A DNA stretch of 64,000 nucleotides from Vibrio aestuarianus (GTDB lineage Bacteria; Pseudomonadota; Gammaproteobacteria; Enterobacterales; Vibrionaceae): positions 62,001 through 126,000 of the forward strand of contig NZ_JAAZTU010000003.1 of the NCBI RefSeq assembly GCF_012395185.1, in the 5' to 3' direction. Shown piece by piece: positions 7,029 to 18,715 of the stretch (its first letter is position 1; the number at the start of each line of letters is the position of its first letter). The translations under genes and the position numbers were made by a program. A model generated the notes under the pieces. That model searched no databases and was not told where the DNA came from. It saw only the letters and a list, made by a program, of their open reading frames with translations.

Positions 7029-7848
7029 AGTTATTCTTTCTGTAAACGCTGATCATAAAATCCGCCTCACATTCAAATATCTCGGCGTTTTTCAAATCAG
7101 ATCTTAATTCATCACTGGCTCGCCATGCAAACGGGGTCATCTGCAATAAATCAAAGGCATCAGAGCCACTAAGGGACATTGTATAATTAAGCTGTTGTTG
7201 GTGTTCTAATGTGAATCCAGCGATTATTTCAGGCGTTTCATCATGCAGCTGTACGGTTTGGTAGATACCTTGTTTGAGCTGGTATAAATGGCGACCCGCT
7301 GGCGTAACGGTAATTACGATACCATTAGCTTGAATGCATCGGTTAAGTTCATCAGCTTTGCACGGCGCATAAATCCGCAAGACACCATCAAGTGAGTGAT
7401 CTGCGAAAGGTAGGCGATGGCTTGATGCGACAACAAAATTGACATTCGGATAACGCTTGGCGGCATAGCGAATCGCGACTTTAGAGATGTCTAAACCATA
7501 AGTGGTTGCCTGTGGTGCTTGGTCTGCCAGCGAATGCGCGACAAACTGAGTGTAGTAGCCTTCGCCGCAGCCAATATCTAAAAATTGGTATTGTGAACCT
7601 TGCAAATAGTCACGACATAATTGGGTAACAGCTTGACGCATCGGGTCATAATGTCCACCTTCGAGGAAGCGGCGTCTTGCTTGCATCATCTCCTTATTGT
7701 CACCGGGATCTTTTGAACGCTTGTGTTGCACAGGCATTAAATTCACATAGCCTTCTTTTGCGCGGTCGAACTGGTGATTATTTTCACATCGGTAGTTTTG
7801 TTGATTAAGTGCAAGAGGCTGGTGGCACAGGGGACATTGGTAAGTCAT
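7027..7848 (-). CDS. rlmA: 23S rRNA (guanine-745-N1)-methyltransferase
   Basis: RlmA methylates N1 of G745 in helix 35 of 23S rRNA using S-adenosylmethionine. The 273-residue length fits the family. The N-terminal zinc site is visible as C5-x2-C8 with C21 and H25, followed by FDRAKEGYVNLM. The SAM-binding motif FLDIGCGEGYYT lies near residue 95, and AKRYPNVNFVVAS and the acidic LDGVLRIYAPC follow as expected. It is a cytoplasmic enzyme, probably monocistronic, reading toward chaN, whose Fur-type operator overlaps this gene's 3' end. Confidence 0.92.
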   Translation of the reverse strand: MTYQCPLCHQPLALNQQNYRCENNHQFDRAKEGYVNLMPVQHKRSKDPGDNKEMMQARRRFLEGGHYDPMRQAVTQLCRDYLQGSQYQFLDIGCGEGYYTQFVAHSLADQAPQATTYGLDISKVAIRYAAKRYPNVNFVVASSHRLPFADHSLDGVLRIYAPCKADELNRCIQANGIVITVTPAGRHLYQLKQGIYQTVQLHDETPEIIAGFTLEHQQQLNYTMSLSGSDAFDLLQMTPFAWRASDELRSDLKNAEIFECEADFMISVYRKNN

Positions 7849-7902
7849 AACGACCTCATGGAGATATTCAAGGCGGCAAGTTTAACGGTATTAGCGTTAA
7901 AT

Positions 7903-7929
7903 AAAAAGGGTGGGAAAGTACCACCCTTA
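7903..7929 (-). terminator. Terminator after yeaD
   Basis: Read on the minus strand, AAGGGTGG, a 7-base loop and CCACCCTT are followed by a T-rich tail. It lies 12 bases past the yeaD stop and before the rlmA start. Confidence 0.75.
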
Positions 7930-7940
7930 TATGATTGCGC

Positions 7941-8822
7941 TTATGCAGAAAGACGAGTGATCAACTGGTGGCTTTCACCGGGTTGCAAGGTTTTACCTGC
8001 AGACAAACAAGGTGCATGTAGTGTTGATTCAACACATAACATGGTTTGGTAGCCATCATCAGGCATGTCGGCCATTGGTTGTGCTCCTGCTGCCCAGGGG
8101 TTCCAAAGTACCGCCGAGTTATGGCCGCTATTTTCAACAGTCAGTGTTCTATTGAGTTTAGCGTCAGCAACCTTAATTTGAGCCTCTGGCGCAGTATAAA
8201 CACGGTCAATGGTATCGGTGAGGAGTAATTGTTCACCGCCTTGACATACCTTCGCATTCTGTAGGCTATCGATATATTCACGGCCCATACCAGTGGTGGT
8301 AGTTTGGCTAATATCGCCAACATTGAGATAAGTATGCAGTGCGCCAGAGAACGTCCATGCTTTCTCATCAGTGTTGGTGACTTCAAGGGTGAGATTTAAT
8401 GCATCACCAATTTCTACATACAGACGTGCTTGGAATTGATAAGGCCAGATAGCCAACGTGTCGGCTGTTGCTTCCAGTCCAAGAACGACGATGACGCCAT
8501 GGTCGTTTTCTTTATGTTCAACCAGCGTCCATTCACTAGTACGTGCAAAGCCATGAGCTGGTGCGGCAATACGGCCAAACCATGGCCAACAAACAGGAAT
8601 GCCGCCTCTTAGTGCTGCTTTTCCATCAAAAATTGCACTATCACTCATCCAAATAAAATCATCTTTGCCAGCTGGGGTGAATGACACAACGTGGCCGCCA
8701 TGTAAGGCAATACCTGCGGTTGCTTTATCGTGAATAACACGAACGATTTTCACACCATCTTTTTCAACGATGGTGACGTTATCAGAAAGAAATGTGAGCG
8801 TTGGAAGAGAGTGTAAGTCCAT
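7941..8822 (-). CDS. yeaD: D-hexose-6-phosphate mutarotase (YeaD type)
   Basis: The 293-residue product belongs to the aldose-1-epimerase-like YeaD family, which interconverts the alpha and beta anomers of glucose 6-phosphate and related hexose phosphates. Visible family features include LHGGHVVSFTPAG near residue 40, LRGGIPVCWPWFG at about 72-84, and LHTYLNVGDIS near 162, which provides the catalytic histidine region; E near 265 (CVESTLHAP) is the likely catalytic acid. It lies downstream of gapA on the same strand, as in Escherichia coli, linking anomer supply with glycolysis. A terminator-like hairpin separates it from gapA, so its expression may be partly independent. Confidence 0.88.
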   Translation of the reverse strand: MDLHSLPTLTFLSDNVTIVEKDGVKIVRVIHDKATAGIALHGGHVVSFTPAGKDDFIWMSDSAIFDGKAALRGGIPVCWPWFGRIAAPAHGFARTSEWTLVEHKENDHGVIVVLGLEATADTLAIWPYQFQARLYVEIGDALNLTLEVTNTDEKAWTFSGALHTYLNVGDISQTTTTGMGREYIDSLQNAKVCQGGEQLLLTDTIDRVYTAPEAQIKVADAKLNRTLTVENSGHNSAVLWNPWAAGAQPMADMPDDGYQTMLCVESTLHAPCLSAGKTLQPGESHQLITRLSA

Positions 8823-8916
8823 AAATGCCGTTCCTCATGCAGTTCCTGCCAGACAAACGGGTAAGGAACCGGTTGGAGTTGTCCAAAGCGAGTCCCTTGG
8901 TAAAGGGACAGATACT

Positions 8917-8945
8917 AAAAAGGCGACACAATGGCCGCCTTTATT
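8917..8945 (-). terminator. Terminator after gapA
   Basis: On the minus strand, AAAGGCGG, a loop and a complementary TCGCCTTTTT run lie about 30 bases after the gapA stop. The stem is imperfect but ends in a T run. Confidence 0.6.
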
Positions 8946-8975
8946 CTCAACGAATTTCTTCGCTAAACACTTACA

Positions 8976-10308
<1,333 letters not shown>

Positions 10309-10713
10309 GTGGAAAGAAAGGTTGAAAACTCCATAAAGCCTAATGAATACTGGCGTGATAAGCTTACTGATGATGAGTTTTATGTGTGTCGTATGCGGGG
10401 GACTGAAGCTCCATTCAGTGGCAAGTTATTGCACAACCGTGACACGGGGGAATATGCGTGTACTTGTTGCGAAGCGTTGTTATTTACTTCTAGCAATAAA
10501 TACGATTCAGGTTGTGGTTGGCCGAGTTTTGATGCGCCAATTAACGAAACCGCTATTCGCTATTTAGAAGACCGAAGCCACGGAATGGTACGCACCGAGA
10601 TCCGCTGTGCTCAGTGTGATAGCCATCTTGGACATGTTTTTCCTGATGGACCAAAGACGACAGGGGAGCGATTTTGCGTCAACTCAGTGTCGTTAATTTT
10701 CAACAAAAAGTGA
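10309..10713 (+). CDS. msrB: Peptide-methionine (R)-S-oxide reductase
   Basis: MsrB reduces methionine-R-sulfoxide in proteins, repairing oxidative damage in the cytoplasm. The 134-residue chain has the two zinc-binding CxxC pairs (CTCC at about 46-49, CAQC at about 97-100), the GCGWPSF substrate motif near 64, HLGHVF near 104, and the catalytic Cys in GERFCVNS near the end. Translation begins at a GTG, supported by AAGGAAG 9 bases upstream; no ATG is available. It is divergent from gapA. A small upstream frame may influence its translation. Confidence 0.93.
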   Translation: MERKVENSIKPNEYWRDKLTDDEFYVCRMRGTEAPFSGKLLHNRDTGEYACTCCEALLFTSSNKYDSGCGWPSFDAPINETAIRYLEDRSHGMVRTEIRCAQCDSHLGHVFPDGPKTTGERFCVNSVSLIFNKK

Positions 10714-10716
10714 AAA

Positions 10717-10744
10717 AGCGGTGATTTTCTCACCGCCTTTCGTT
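10717..10744 (+). terminator. Terminator after msrB
   Basis: AGCGGTGA, a short loop (TTTTC) and TCACCGC are followed by CTTTCGTTTT, 4 bases after the msrB stop. Confidence 0.75.
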
Positions 10745-10799
10745 TTATCGTTACAGGTTTTAACGTTGATTGGGTGGTACCCTTATTTTTACTCTAGGT

Positions 10800-11627
10800 T
10801 TACAGGTCAGATAGATTCGAAGGCATAAGAGACGCTTTAAATTGTCCATTTTCTATTGCCTCTGTTATTTGATCCGCGATGAGATCCAACTTATCGAATT
10901 TCTCTTGAGTAAAGCCATACAGTAATTCAAGTTCGGCTTCTGAGGCAACAGGTGCATTGAATGCTTTGCCGACCATTGCCCAAATGTACGCTTCTTCTTT
11001 GCGTTTTAAGATCTGATTAGTGCTTGCCAAAGATTTAATAATTTCGATATTAACTACTTTGCCTTTGCTAAGTTCAAGCGAACGAGTGAGTAAGGTAATA
11101 CTTTTTTCTCTATCTCTGTTGGTATAAAAAGTAGCAAGCGCATACTGCATTTCTGCATTGTCAAGTTCAGGTTTTCCTTCTAACTGTAAAAATTGACGCT
11201 GTGCTTGTTTATCGCCGATTTGACTCCACAAAAAGTAAAGAGATTGTGCGGAGCGTGATTGTTTCAGTTCTTTAACGATGCGCTCCAGATCATTGCCTGA
11301 ATTGACCAGAGCCTCAAAACGTCGCTGCTTAAGTTTGGTTTGGTCTATGGCTTGAATTTGGGAGGCGAGCTCAAGGCATTTTCGATAAGCTTTGACCAAA
11401 CCGTATTCTTCAATTTTGTTTTTATCAGTAGGGTTCTTCAGTACCTCAAAGCGGTGCCAAATTAAATCGGTACGAGGAATTCTGCACTGACCATCATCCA
11501 TATTGAGCTGTTCACAGCGTAAGTTTGGATTATCAGCGCAGAGCTTTTCAGTATTCTTATTGTTTTCAAAGCAGCCACTAGCAAGCAGTGGAAAGCAAAG
11601 AATTAGCGTAATTTTTATGCGGTTCAT
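10800..11627 (-). CDS. DUF2989 family lipoprotein
   Basis: The 275-residue protein has a short signal with lipobox LLASGC and a Cys-rich start (residues 19, 30, 38, 48). The rest is mainly helical, with pair-wise helices resembling Sel1/TPR-like repeats (residues 120-240). It fits the DUF2989 family of gammaproteobacterial lipoproteins of unknown role. Lipid attachment at the outer membrane is the likely location, since Phe rather than Asp follows the Cys. It is single and divergent from the yeaC-type gene. Confidence 0.75.
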   Translation of the reverse strand: MNRIKITLILCFPLLASGCFENNKNTEKLCADNPNLRCEQLNMDDGQCRIPRTDLIWHRFEVLKNPTDKNKIEEYGLVKAYRKCLELASQIQAIDQTKLKQRRFEALVNSGNDLERIVKELKQSRSAQSLYFLWSQIGDKQAQRQFLQLEGKPELDNAEMQYALATFYTNRDREKSITLLTRSLELSKGKVVNIEIIKSLASTNQILKRKEEAYIWAMVGKAFNAPVASEAELELLYGFTQEKFDKLDLIADQITEAIENGQFKASLMPSNLSDL

Positions 11628-11728
11628 TGTCTTAGCTTGTGATCAAATACACTTATTTATTTGGCTTGCCTTGACTCAATATATTGGCAAGTTATGTTTG
11701 TGATGAATTTGTTAATCAAGGACACATC

Positions 11729-12013
11729 ATGGATGCCAACCAATTAATTAACGCCATCACACCTGAAGCTTATGAGCGTTTATTGCACGCTGTGGAAACG
11801 GGTAAGTGGCCTGAGGGTACACCACTTTCTCAAGAGCAGCGAGACTCATGCATGCAAGCTGTGATGTTGTATCAATCTAAGCATAATCTAGAAGCTGATC
11901 ATATGACAGTTGCCGTCGGTGGTGAAATTAGCTTGAAGTCAAAAAGTGAACTGAAAAAGCGCTTTCAAGCAGGGCAAGAAGATATCGTGCGAGTTAACCC
12001 CAATCACGATTGA
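11729..12013 (+). CDS. yeaC: YeaC family protein (DUF1315)
   Basis: The 94-residue protein begins M-D-A-N-Q-L-I-N-A-I-T-P-E-A-Y-E-R-L and includes KWPEGTPLSQEQR and the C-terminal K-K-R-F pattern typical of DUF1315/YeaC. Its function is unknown. I prefer the ATG at 11729, preceded by AAGGA, over the longer frame starting at 11684, whose extra 15 residues are not family-like. A bidirectional terminator separates it from ansA. Confidence 0.8.
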   Translation: MDANQLINAITPEAYERLLHAVETGKWPEGTPLSQEQRDSCMQAVMLYQSKHNLEADHMTVAVGGEISLKSKSELKKRFQAGQEDIVRVNPNHD

Positions 12014-12036
12014 GCCTGTAAGGTGTCGGTTGTATT

Positions 12037-12070
12037 AAAAAGCCCTATCTAAACAAGACGGGGCTTTTTA
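12037..12070. terminator. Bidirectional terminator between yeaC and ansA
   Basis: AAAAAGCCC and GGGCTTTTT form a stem with A and T tails on both sides, serving the convergent genes. Confidence 0.75.
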
Positions 12071-12109
12071 TTGCTCATAGTTTAATGCCGATGGCATTTT
12101 AGCGGCATG

Positions 12110-13123
12110 TTACAGGCTCATTTCACCACGCAATACTTGCTGCATTTTTGTTTTAACCTCTTCGTAAGAGAGGTTTTGGCTAAGTAAGTAGTGAAGCTTG
12201 GCCAATGCTGCTTCAGGTGTCATGTCATAGCCACTTATCACGCCAGATTCCGCCAACGCACAACCAGTCGCGTAGCCACCCATGTTGACTTTGCCTGCCA
12301 GGCATTGCGTTAAGTTGACAACAATTACACCACGCTCAGAGGCCTCTTTTAAATGACCTAATAATTCAGGGTTTTGTGGTGCGTTGCCGACACCGAAGGT
12401 GAGTAAAATCATTGCATTTACAGGTTGCAATAAGGTGTTGCGAATCACCTCGTGTGAAATGCCGGGGTACATTGTGATCACTCCAATTGGTTGCGGGGTG
12501 ATGTTATGGACTTTAAAGGTACCTTGAGGTGGTTCGTTGACTTTTACGCTATTGCTGATTTGGATGTTAATTCCAGCTTCGAGTAAAGGCGGTAAGTTTG
12601 GTGAGGTAAAAGCATTAAAACCATCGGCGTGAGATTTCACACTGCGGTTGCCTCTCATCAATTGATTATTGAAGAATAACGTCACTTCATTGATAGGATA
12701 ATTGGCCGCAATATGTAGAGCATTAAGTAAATTTGCTTGACCATCAGAACGAAGTTCAGCCAACGGAATTTGCGATCCAGTCACGATGACAGGCTTACCT
12801 AAATTTTCTAGCATAAAGGAGAGCGCAGATGCCGTGTAGGCCATGGTATCGGTACCGTGTAGGATTACGAAACCATCGTATTTATCATAATTATCACGAA
12901 TATCGTTGGCGATTTGTTGCCAATCTTCAGGGGTCATATCAGAAGAGTCGATCAGAGGATCGTATTCGTGGATGGTAAACTCAGGCATTTCAGGACGGTG
13001 GAACTCGGGCATGCCTGCTAATTGTTTTTCCATGAATCCCGCAATTGGGACGTAACCATGGTCGGATTTTAACATGCCAATAGTGCCGCCAGTGTAGGCG
13101 ATGTAAATATGTTTTCTTGCCAT
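12110..13123 (-). CDS. ansA: L-asparaginase, type I (cytoplasmic)
   Basis: AnsA hydrolyses L-asparagine to aspartate and ammonia. The 337-residue chain has no signal peptide, consistent with the cytoplasmic type I enzyme. It contains the first catalytic threonine in YTGGTIGM (residues 10-17), the second in LHGTDTMAYTAS at about 89-100, the TGSQIPL motif near 116-122, and RGNRSVK near 160. A 119-base gap separates it from sppA upstream on the same strand, and sppA has its own terminator, so it is probably an independent unit. Confidence 0.93.
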   Translation of the reverse strand: MARKHIYIAYTGGTIGMLKSDHGYVPIAGFMEKQLAGMPEFHRPEMPEFTIHEYDPLIDSSDMTPEDWQQIANDIRDNYDKYDGFVILHGTDTMAYTASALSFMLENLGKPVIVTGSQIPLAELRSDGQANLLNALHIAANYPINEVTLFFNNQLMRGNRSVKSHADGFNAFTSPNLPPLLEAGINIQISNSVKVNEPPQGTFKVHNITPQPIGVITMYPGISHEVIRNTLLQPVNAMILLTFGVGNAPQNPELLGHLKEASERGVIVVNLTQCLAGKVNMGGYATGCALAESGVISGYDMTPEAALAKLHYLLSQNLSYEEVKTKMQQVLRGEMSL

Positions 13124-13184
13124 TGCTAGAAACCACTCGTGTAGGGGGGAACAGAGCGGCGATTATAGCGTATTAAATCAATAT

Positions 13185-13213
13185 AAAAAGGGGCGCTTTG
13201 CACAAAGCGTCCC
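13185..13213 (-). terminator. Terminator after sppA
   Basis: On the minus strand, GGGACGCTTTG, a 2-base loop region and CAAAGCGCCCC are followed by TTTTT, about 30 bases after the sppA stop. Confidence 0.8.
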
Positions 13214-13242
13214 AGAGTTTTTTTAGTTAATATGTCTTATTT

Positions 13243-15093
13243 TTATTGTACTTGGCAGTTGAGGCAAAACGCGTATTGCCCTTTTGGATCATTAAAACTG
13301 CTGAGTATATTGGCATCTTGCACCAGTTGCTTTGCCGCTGGTTGTAGCGCAGTTGGCAGCATCGAAGAGACATCAAACTCAAAGTGAGTTTGTACTTGGC
13401 TCATGATGTCTTGTAGGAACTGTTGTGCCGGAGTGAGTGGTTCTTCCACCCAGTAAATATTATAGGTTTCCAGCTTCGCTAATTCCGCTGCCAGTTTTAC
13501 TGCGTCATCAAAGTCACCCATTTGGTCGACTAACCCATGGTTCATGGCATCTTGTCCCGTCCAAACTCGACCTTGAGCGATGTGGTCAACTTGCTCGGTG
13601 GATAAGCCGCGGCTTGCACCGACAAGGCTAATGAAACGGTGATAACCGTGCTCTATACCTAGCTGTAGTGCATCAGCTGCGCCTTTTGGCAGGCCGGTGG
13701 TCACCCCAACGCCAGAGAATGGAGATGTGCCGATCCCATCAGTATAGACCCCCAGTTTATTGAGGCCTTTTTCAAAGGTAGTGATAACACTGAAAATACC
13801 GATTGAGCCTGTTAATGTGGTTGGTTGAGCAACGATTTTATCTGCGCTCATCGAAATCCAATAGCCACCAGAAGCCGCTAGGCTCGACATCGAAACCACA
13901 ACCGGTTTTCCAGCCTCTTTCAATGCTTGAATTTCGTTACGGATTACCTCAGATGCAAAGGCACTGCCACCCGGGCTGTCGACTCGCAGTACGACGGCTT
14001 TGACTTTATCGTCATTACGGGCTTGGCGGAGTAAAGCTGCTGTTGTATCGCCGCCCACTGTACCGCGTGGCTGGGAGCCATCCATGATCGCACCACTGGC
14101 AACAACAACTGCCACATCATTCATCTCACTACTAAATTTAGGCGTCATTGTCGCTTGGTATTCGTAGTAACTCATCGCGTTGTAGCTATCTTCGCCATTG
14201 CTACCGAAAACTTCGGCTAATTCAAGGCGTACTTGTTGGCGAGTGGCGAGTTCGTCGACCAAACCGAGTTTCAGCGAAAGCGCGGCAAGGTCACCATTAC
14301 TGGCTTTTAGTTGGGCAAGGAATTCGTCCATTGATGGGTTAAGCGTTTCGGCATCAATTTGGCGATTGGTTGAAACATCATCGATGTATGCGCCCCACAA
14401 CTGCGTTAACCAACGAGAAGCTGACTCTTTGGCAGCCTGTGACATGTCATCGCGAATAAAAGGTTCGATGGCAGATTTGTATGTGCCAACACGAAAGACG
14501 TGCGTATTGACATCTAACTTTTCTAGCAAGGTTTTATAGTACATAGAATACGCACTATAACCTTTGAGCATCACCGCGCCATCAGGCGCTAAGAACACTT
14601 TGTCAGCGTAGCTGGCTAAGTAATATTGGCTTTGGTTATAGAAGTCACCAACGGCGTAAATTGGTTTACCCGCCGCTTTGAACTCATTGAGTGCTTTAGC
14701 TATGTAGCGCAACTTAGTCAGGTTCGTCTCAGACATTTCACCTAATGCTAAGACTAAGCCAGTGATTTTTGTGTCGTCCTTTGCATGGCGAATAGTGTCA
14801 ACCACGTCAAACAACACATTTTCTTTTGGTAAATCTTGACCAAAAAATGAACCAGCTACCGAATCCATTGGATTCACATAAGAGCTTTGTTCAACGATAG
14901 GACCAGACAAATTGAGCACCAAGGCCGATTCTTTGTCTACGGTCGGAAGAGGGGATTCTGCATGTACATACAAAAAATAAATAATGGCGATACTGAGCAA
15001 AAAGAATAAGTTGGTTAAAGCCACTCTTACAAAAGTAATAGCTTTCCAAAAACCTTTAAAGATCAAGCCGATAAATCGAAATAGTGATTTCAT
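13243..15093 (-). CDS. sppA: Signal peptide peptidase SppA, 67-kDa type
   Basis: SppA degrades cleaved signal peptides in the inner membrane. The 616-residue protein has an N-terminal membrane helix (about 22-45) and two tandem S49 domains, as in the E. coli long form. The catalytic lysine is in VGTYKSAIEPF near residue 200 and the serine in MSSLAASGGYW near 400. RVDSPGGSAFASE marks the oxyanion region of the second domain. It is single, followed by a strong terminator. Confidence 0.94.
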   Translation of the reverse strand: MKSLFRFIGLIFKGFWKAITFVRVALTNLFFLLSIAIIYFLYVHAESPLPTVDKESALVLNLSGPIVEQSSYVNPMDSVAGSFFGQDLPKENVLFDVVDTIRHAKDDTKITGLVLALGEMSETNLTKLRYIAKALNEFKAAGKPIYAVGDFYNQSQYYLASYADKVFLAPDGAVMLKGYSAYSMYYKTLLEKLDVNTHVFRVGTYKSAIEPFIRDDMSQAAKESASRWLTQLWGAYIDDVSTNRQIDAETLNPSMDEFLAQLKASNGDLAALSLKLGLVDELATRQQVRLELAEVFGSNGEDSYNAMSYYEYQATMTPKFSSEMNDVAVVVASGAIMDGSQPRGTVGGDTTAALLRQARNDDKVKAVVLRVDSPGGSAFASEVIRNEIQALKEAGKPVVVSMSSLAASGGYWISMSADKIVAQPTTLTGSIGIFSVITTFEKGLNKLGVYTDGIGTSPFSGVGVTTGLPKGAADALQLGIEHGYHRFISLVGASRGLSTEQVDHIAQGRVWTGQDAMNHGLVDQMGDFDDAVKLAAELAKLETYNIYWVEEPLTPAQQFLQDIMSQVQTHFEFDVSSMLPTALQPAAKQLVQDANILSSFNDPKGQYAFCLNCQVQ

Positions 15094-15260
15094 TGCCTCT
15101 CCACTGCGGTTATTCGCTAGCGTGTTAAATGAATAGAAGGGAATACCCTTGAGATATGAATGAGTTACATCCTACGTGATCTAGTATACCCAAACAACCG
15201 CAAGATTGATCGGTGTTACAAAAATGTAAACACTTGTTTGATTTTTATTGACTCCGATAA

Positions 15261-17309
<2,049 letters not shown>

Positions 17310-17337
17310 TACCCAACCATTTATTCAATAAATAGAC

Positions 17338-17364
17338 AAAAAGCGCTGAATTCAGCGCTTTTTT
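17338..17364. terminator. Bidirectional terminator between fadH and purU
   Basis: AGCGCTGAATTCAGCGCT is a perfect palindrome flanked by an A run on the left and a T run on the right, suited to ending both convergent genes. Confidence 0.85.
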
Positions 17365-17400
17365 GATGGTATCCAATTTGCTTTTGTTCGGTCAAATTGC

Positions 17401-18234
17401 TTAAAGAATCACGGTTTTGTTGCCATAGACAAAAACGTGATCGTTCACGACTTTATTGAGAGCTTTGCTTAAAACATTCTTTTCTACATCGCGTCCGGCT
17501 TGTGCCATATCTTTGGCACTAAAAGTGTGATCAACAGGAATGACATCTTGTTTGATGATTGGCCCTTCATCTAAATCGTTGGTAACAAAGTGTGCTGTTG
17601 CACCGATGATCTTCACGCCACGCTCATACGCTTGTTGGTAGGGTTTTGCACCAATGAAGGCTGGCAAAAAGCTGTGGTGGATGTTAATGATTTTGTGATG
17701 ATAGCTCTCAACAAATGTCGGTGTCAGCACGCGCATGTATTTAGCCAGAACCAAATAATCTGGTTGATATTGGTTGATCACTTCCAGCAGTTTTTCTTCG
17801 TGCTCAGAGCGGTTTAGCCCTTCGTGAGATACACAGTGATAAGGAATATCAAACCGTTCGGTCAGGCTTTGTAGTGTATCGTAGTTACCCACAACCGCGG
17901 CAATCTCGACATCTAAGCTGCCATCGAAGGTTTTCATTAAAATATCACCGAGGCAATGTGCTTCCTTTGTGACCAAAATCACTACGCGTTTACGTGATGA
18001 ATCTACGAGTTTACGCTTGGCTTGAGCAGGTAGCGCTTGATCAAGGTCAGCAAGAAGCGTCGTATCATTGAAGTAACCTTCAAGTTCGGTACGCATAAAA
18101 AAGTGACCGCTTGTGTTATCAACGTACTCATTATTTTGGATGATGTTGAGTTGATGTTTATAACAAATGTTGGTGATTTTTGAGATTAAGCCTGGTGCAT
18201 CGCTACAATGAGTCAGGAGAGTCTTTCTTTCCAT
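17401..18234 (-). CDS. purU: Formyltetrahydrofolate deformylase
   Basis: PurU hydrolyses 10-formyl-tetrahydrofolate to formate and tetrahydrofolate, balancing one-carbon pools and supplying formate for PurT. The 277-residue chain has an N-terminal ACT domain (about 3-85: LLTHCSDAPGLISKITNICYKH) and a C-terminal formyltransferase-like domain. In the latter INIHHSFLPAFIGAKPY near residue 194 supplies the catalytic Asn-His pair, and DLDEGPIIKQD near 230 the catalytic Asp. The family length is about 280. It is convergent with fadH. Confidence 0.95.
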   Translation of the reverse strand: MERKTLLTHCSDAPGLISKITNICYKHQLNIIQNNEYVDNTSGHFFMRTELEGYFNDTTLLADLDQALPAQAKRKLVDSSRKRVVILVTKEAHCLGDILMKTFDGSLDVEIAAVVGNYDTLQSLTERFDIPYHCVSHEGLNRSEHEEKLLEVINQYQPDYLVLAKYMRVLTPTFVESYHHKIINIHHSFLPAFIGAKPYQQAYERGVKIIGATAHFVTNDLDEGPIIKQDVIPVDHTFSAKDMAQAGRDVEKNVLSKALNKVVNDHVFVYGNKTVIL

Positions 18235-18420
18235 TATCTAATACTTCCGTGATTGAATTCTTTTATTCTAAAAACTAATTCGAGCGCGCATGAACGGTGA
18301 CGCACTCCACAATATAAGGGCTATAATTAATCTATTATCAAGTTGGTTTCAATAAATAAACGGGTTAACCGTTAGGCTTTAGCTTATTTTCTTCTTCATG
18401 AGAGTCTTAAGGCGGTATTT

Positions 18421-18621
18421 ATGGATAAAGAACTCCTTGCACGTAAACTGTACGTCGAAAGAGTGAGTGCATTGATGGGCGATCAGCAGATCGATGAAAT
18501 TATCTTGGAAGACATGTGGGAGAGCCGAGCATCACCGGCCGACGCAGCTAAAGCAATGACCCAAGCTGAAAGTGGCTATGAAGCGCCGATGTGGCTGTCT
18601 CGTTACCTCAATCGCAAATAG
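18421..18621 (+). CDS. Conserved small hypothetical protein
   Basis: A 66-residue acidic, helical protein (MDKELLARKLYVERV...). I do not recognise a named family. AAGGCGG lies 6 bases before the ATG and a TATAAT-like element is found near 18322, so it is probably expressed. It precedes yoaA on the same strand by 94 bases. No cysteines, signal or membrane helix are present. The position between purU and yoaA agrees with my recollection of the V. cholerae order, which also has a small hypothetical gene here. Confidence 0.65.
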   Translation: MDKELLARKLYVERVSALMGDQQIDEIILEDMWESRASPADAAKAMTQAESGYEAPMWLSRYLNRK

Positions 18622-18715
18622 AACATTCCTAACCGGCGTGAGTCATCGTTCGATTCGCGCCGATTCATGAAACCTGCCATAATGCCCCGCAACGAATACT
18701 TACCCCTATTTTTAG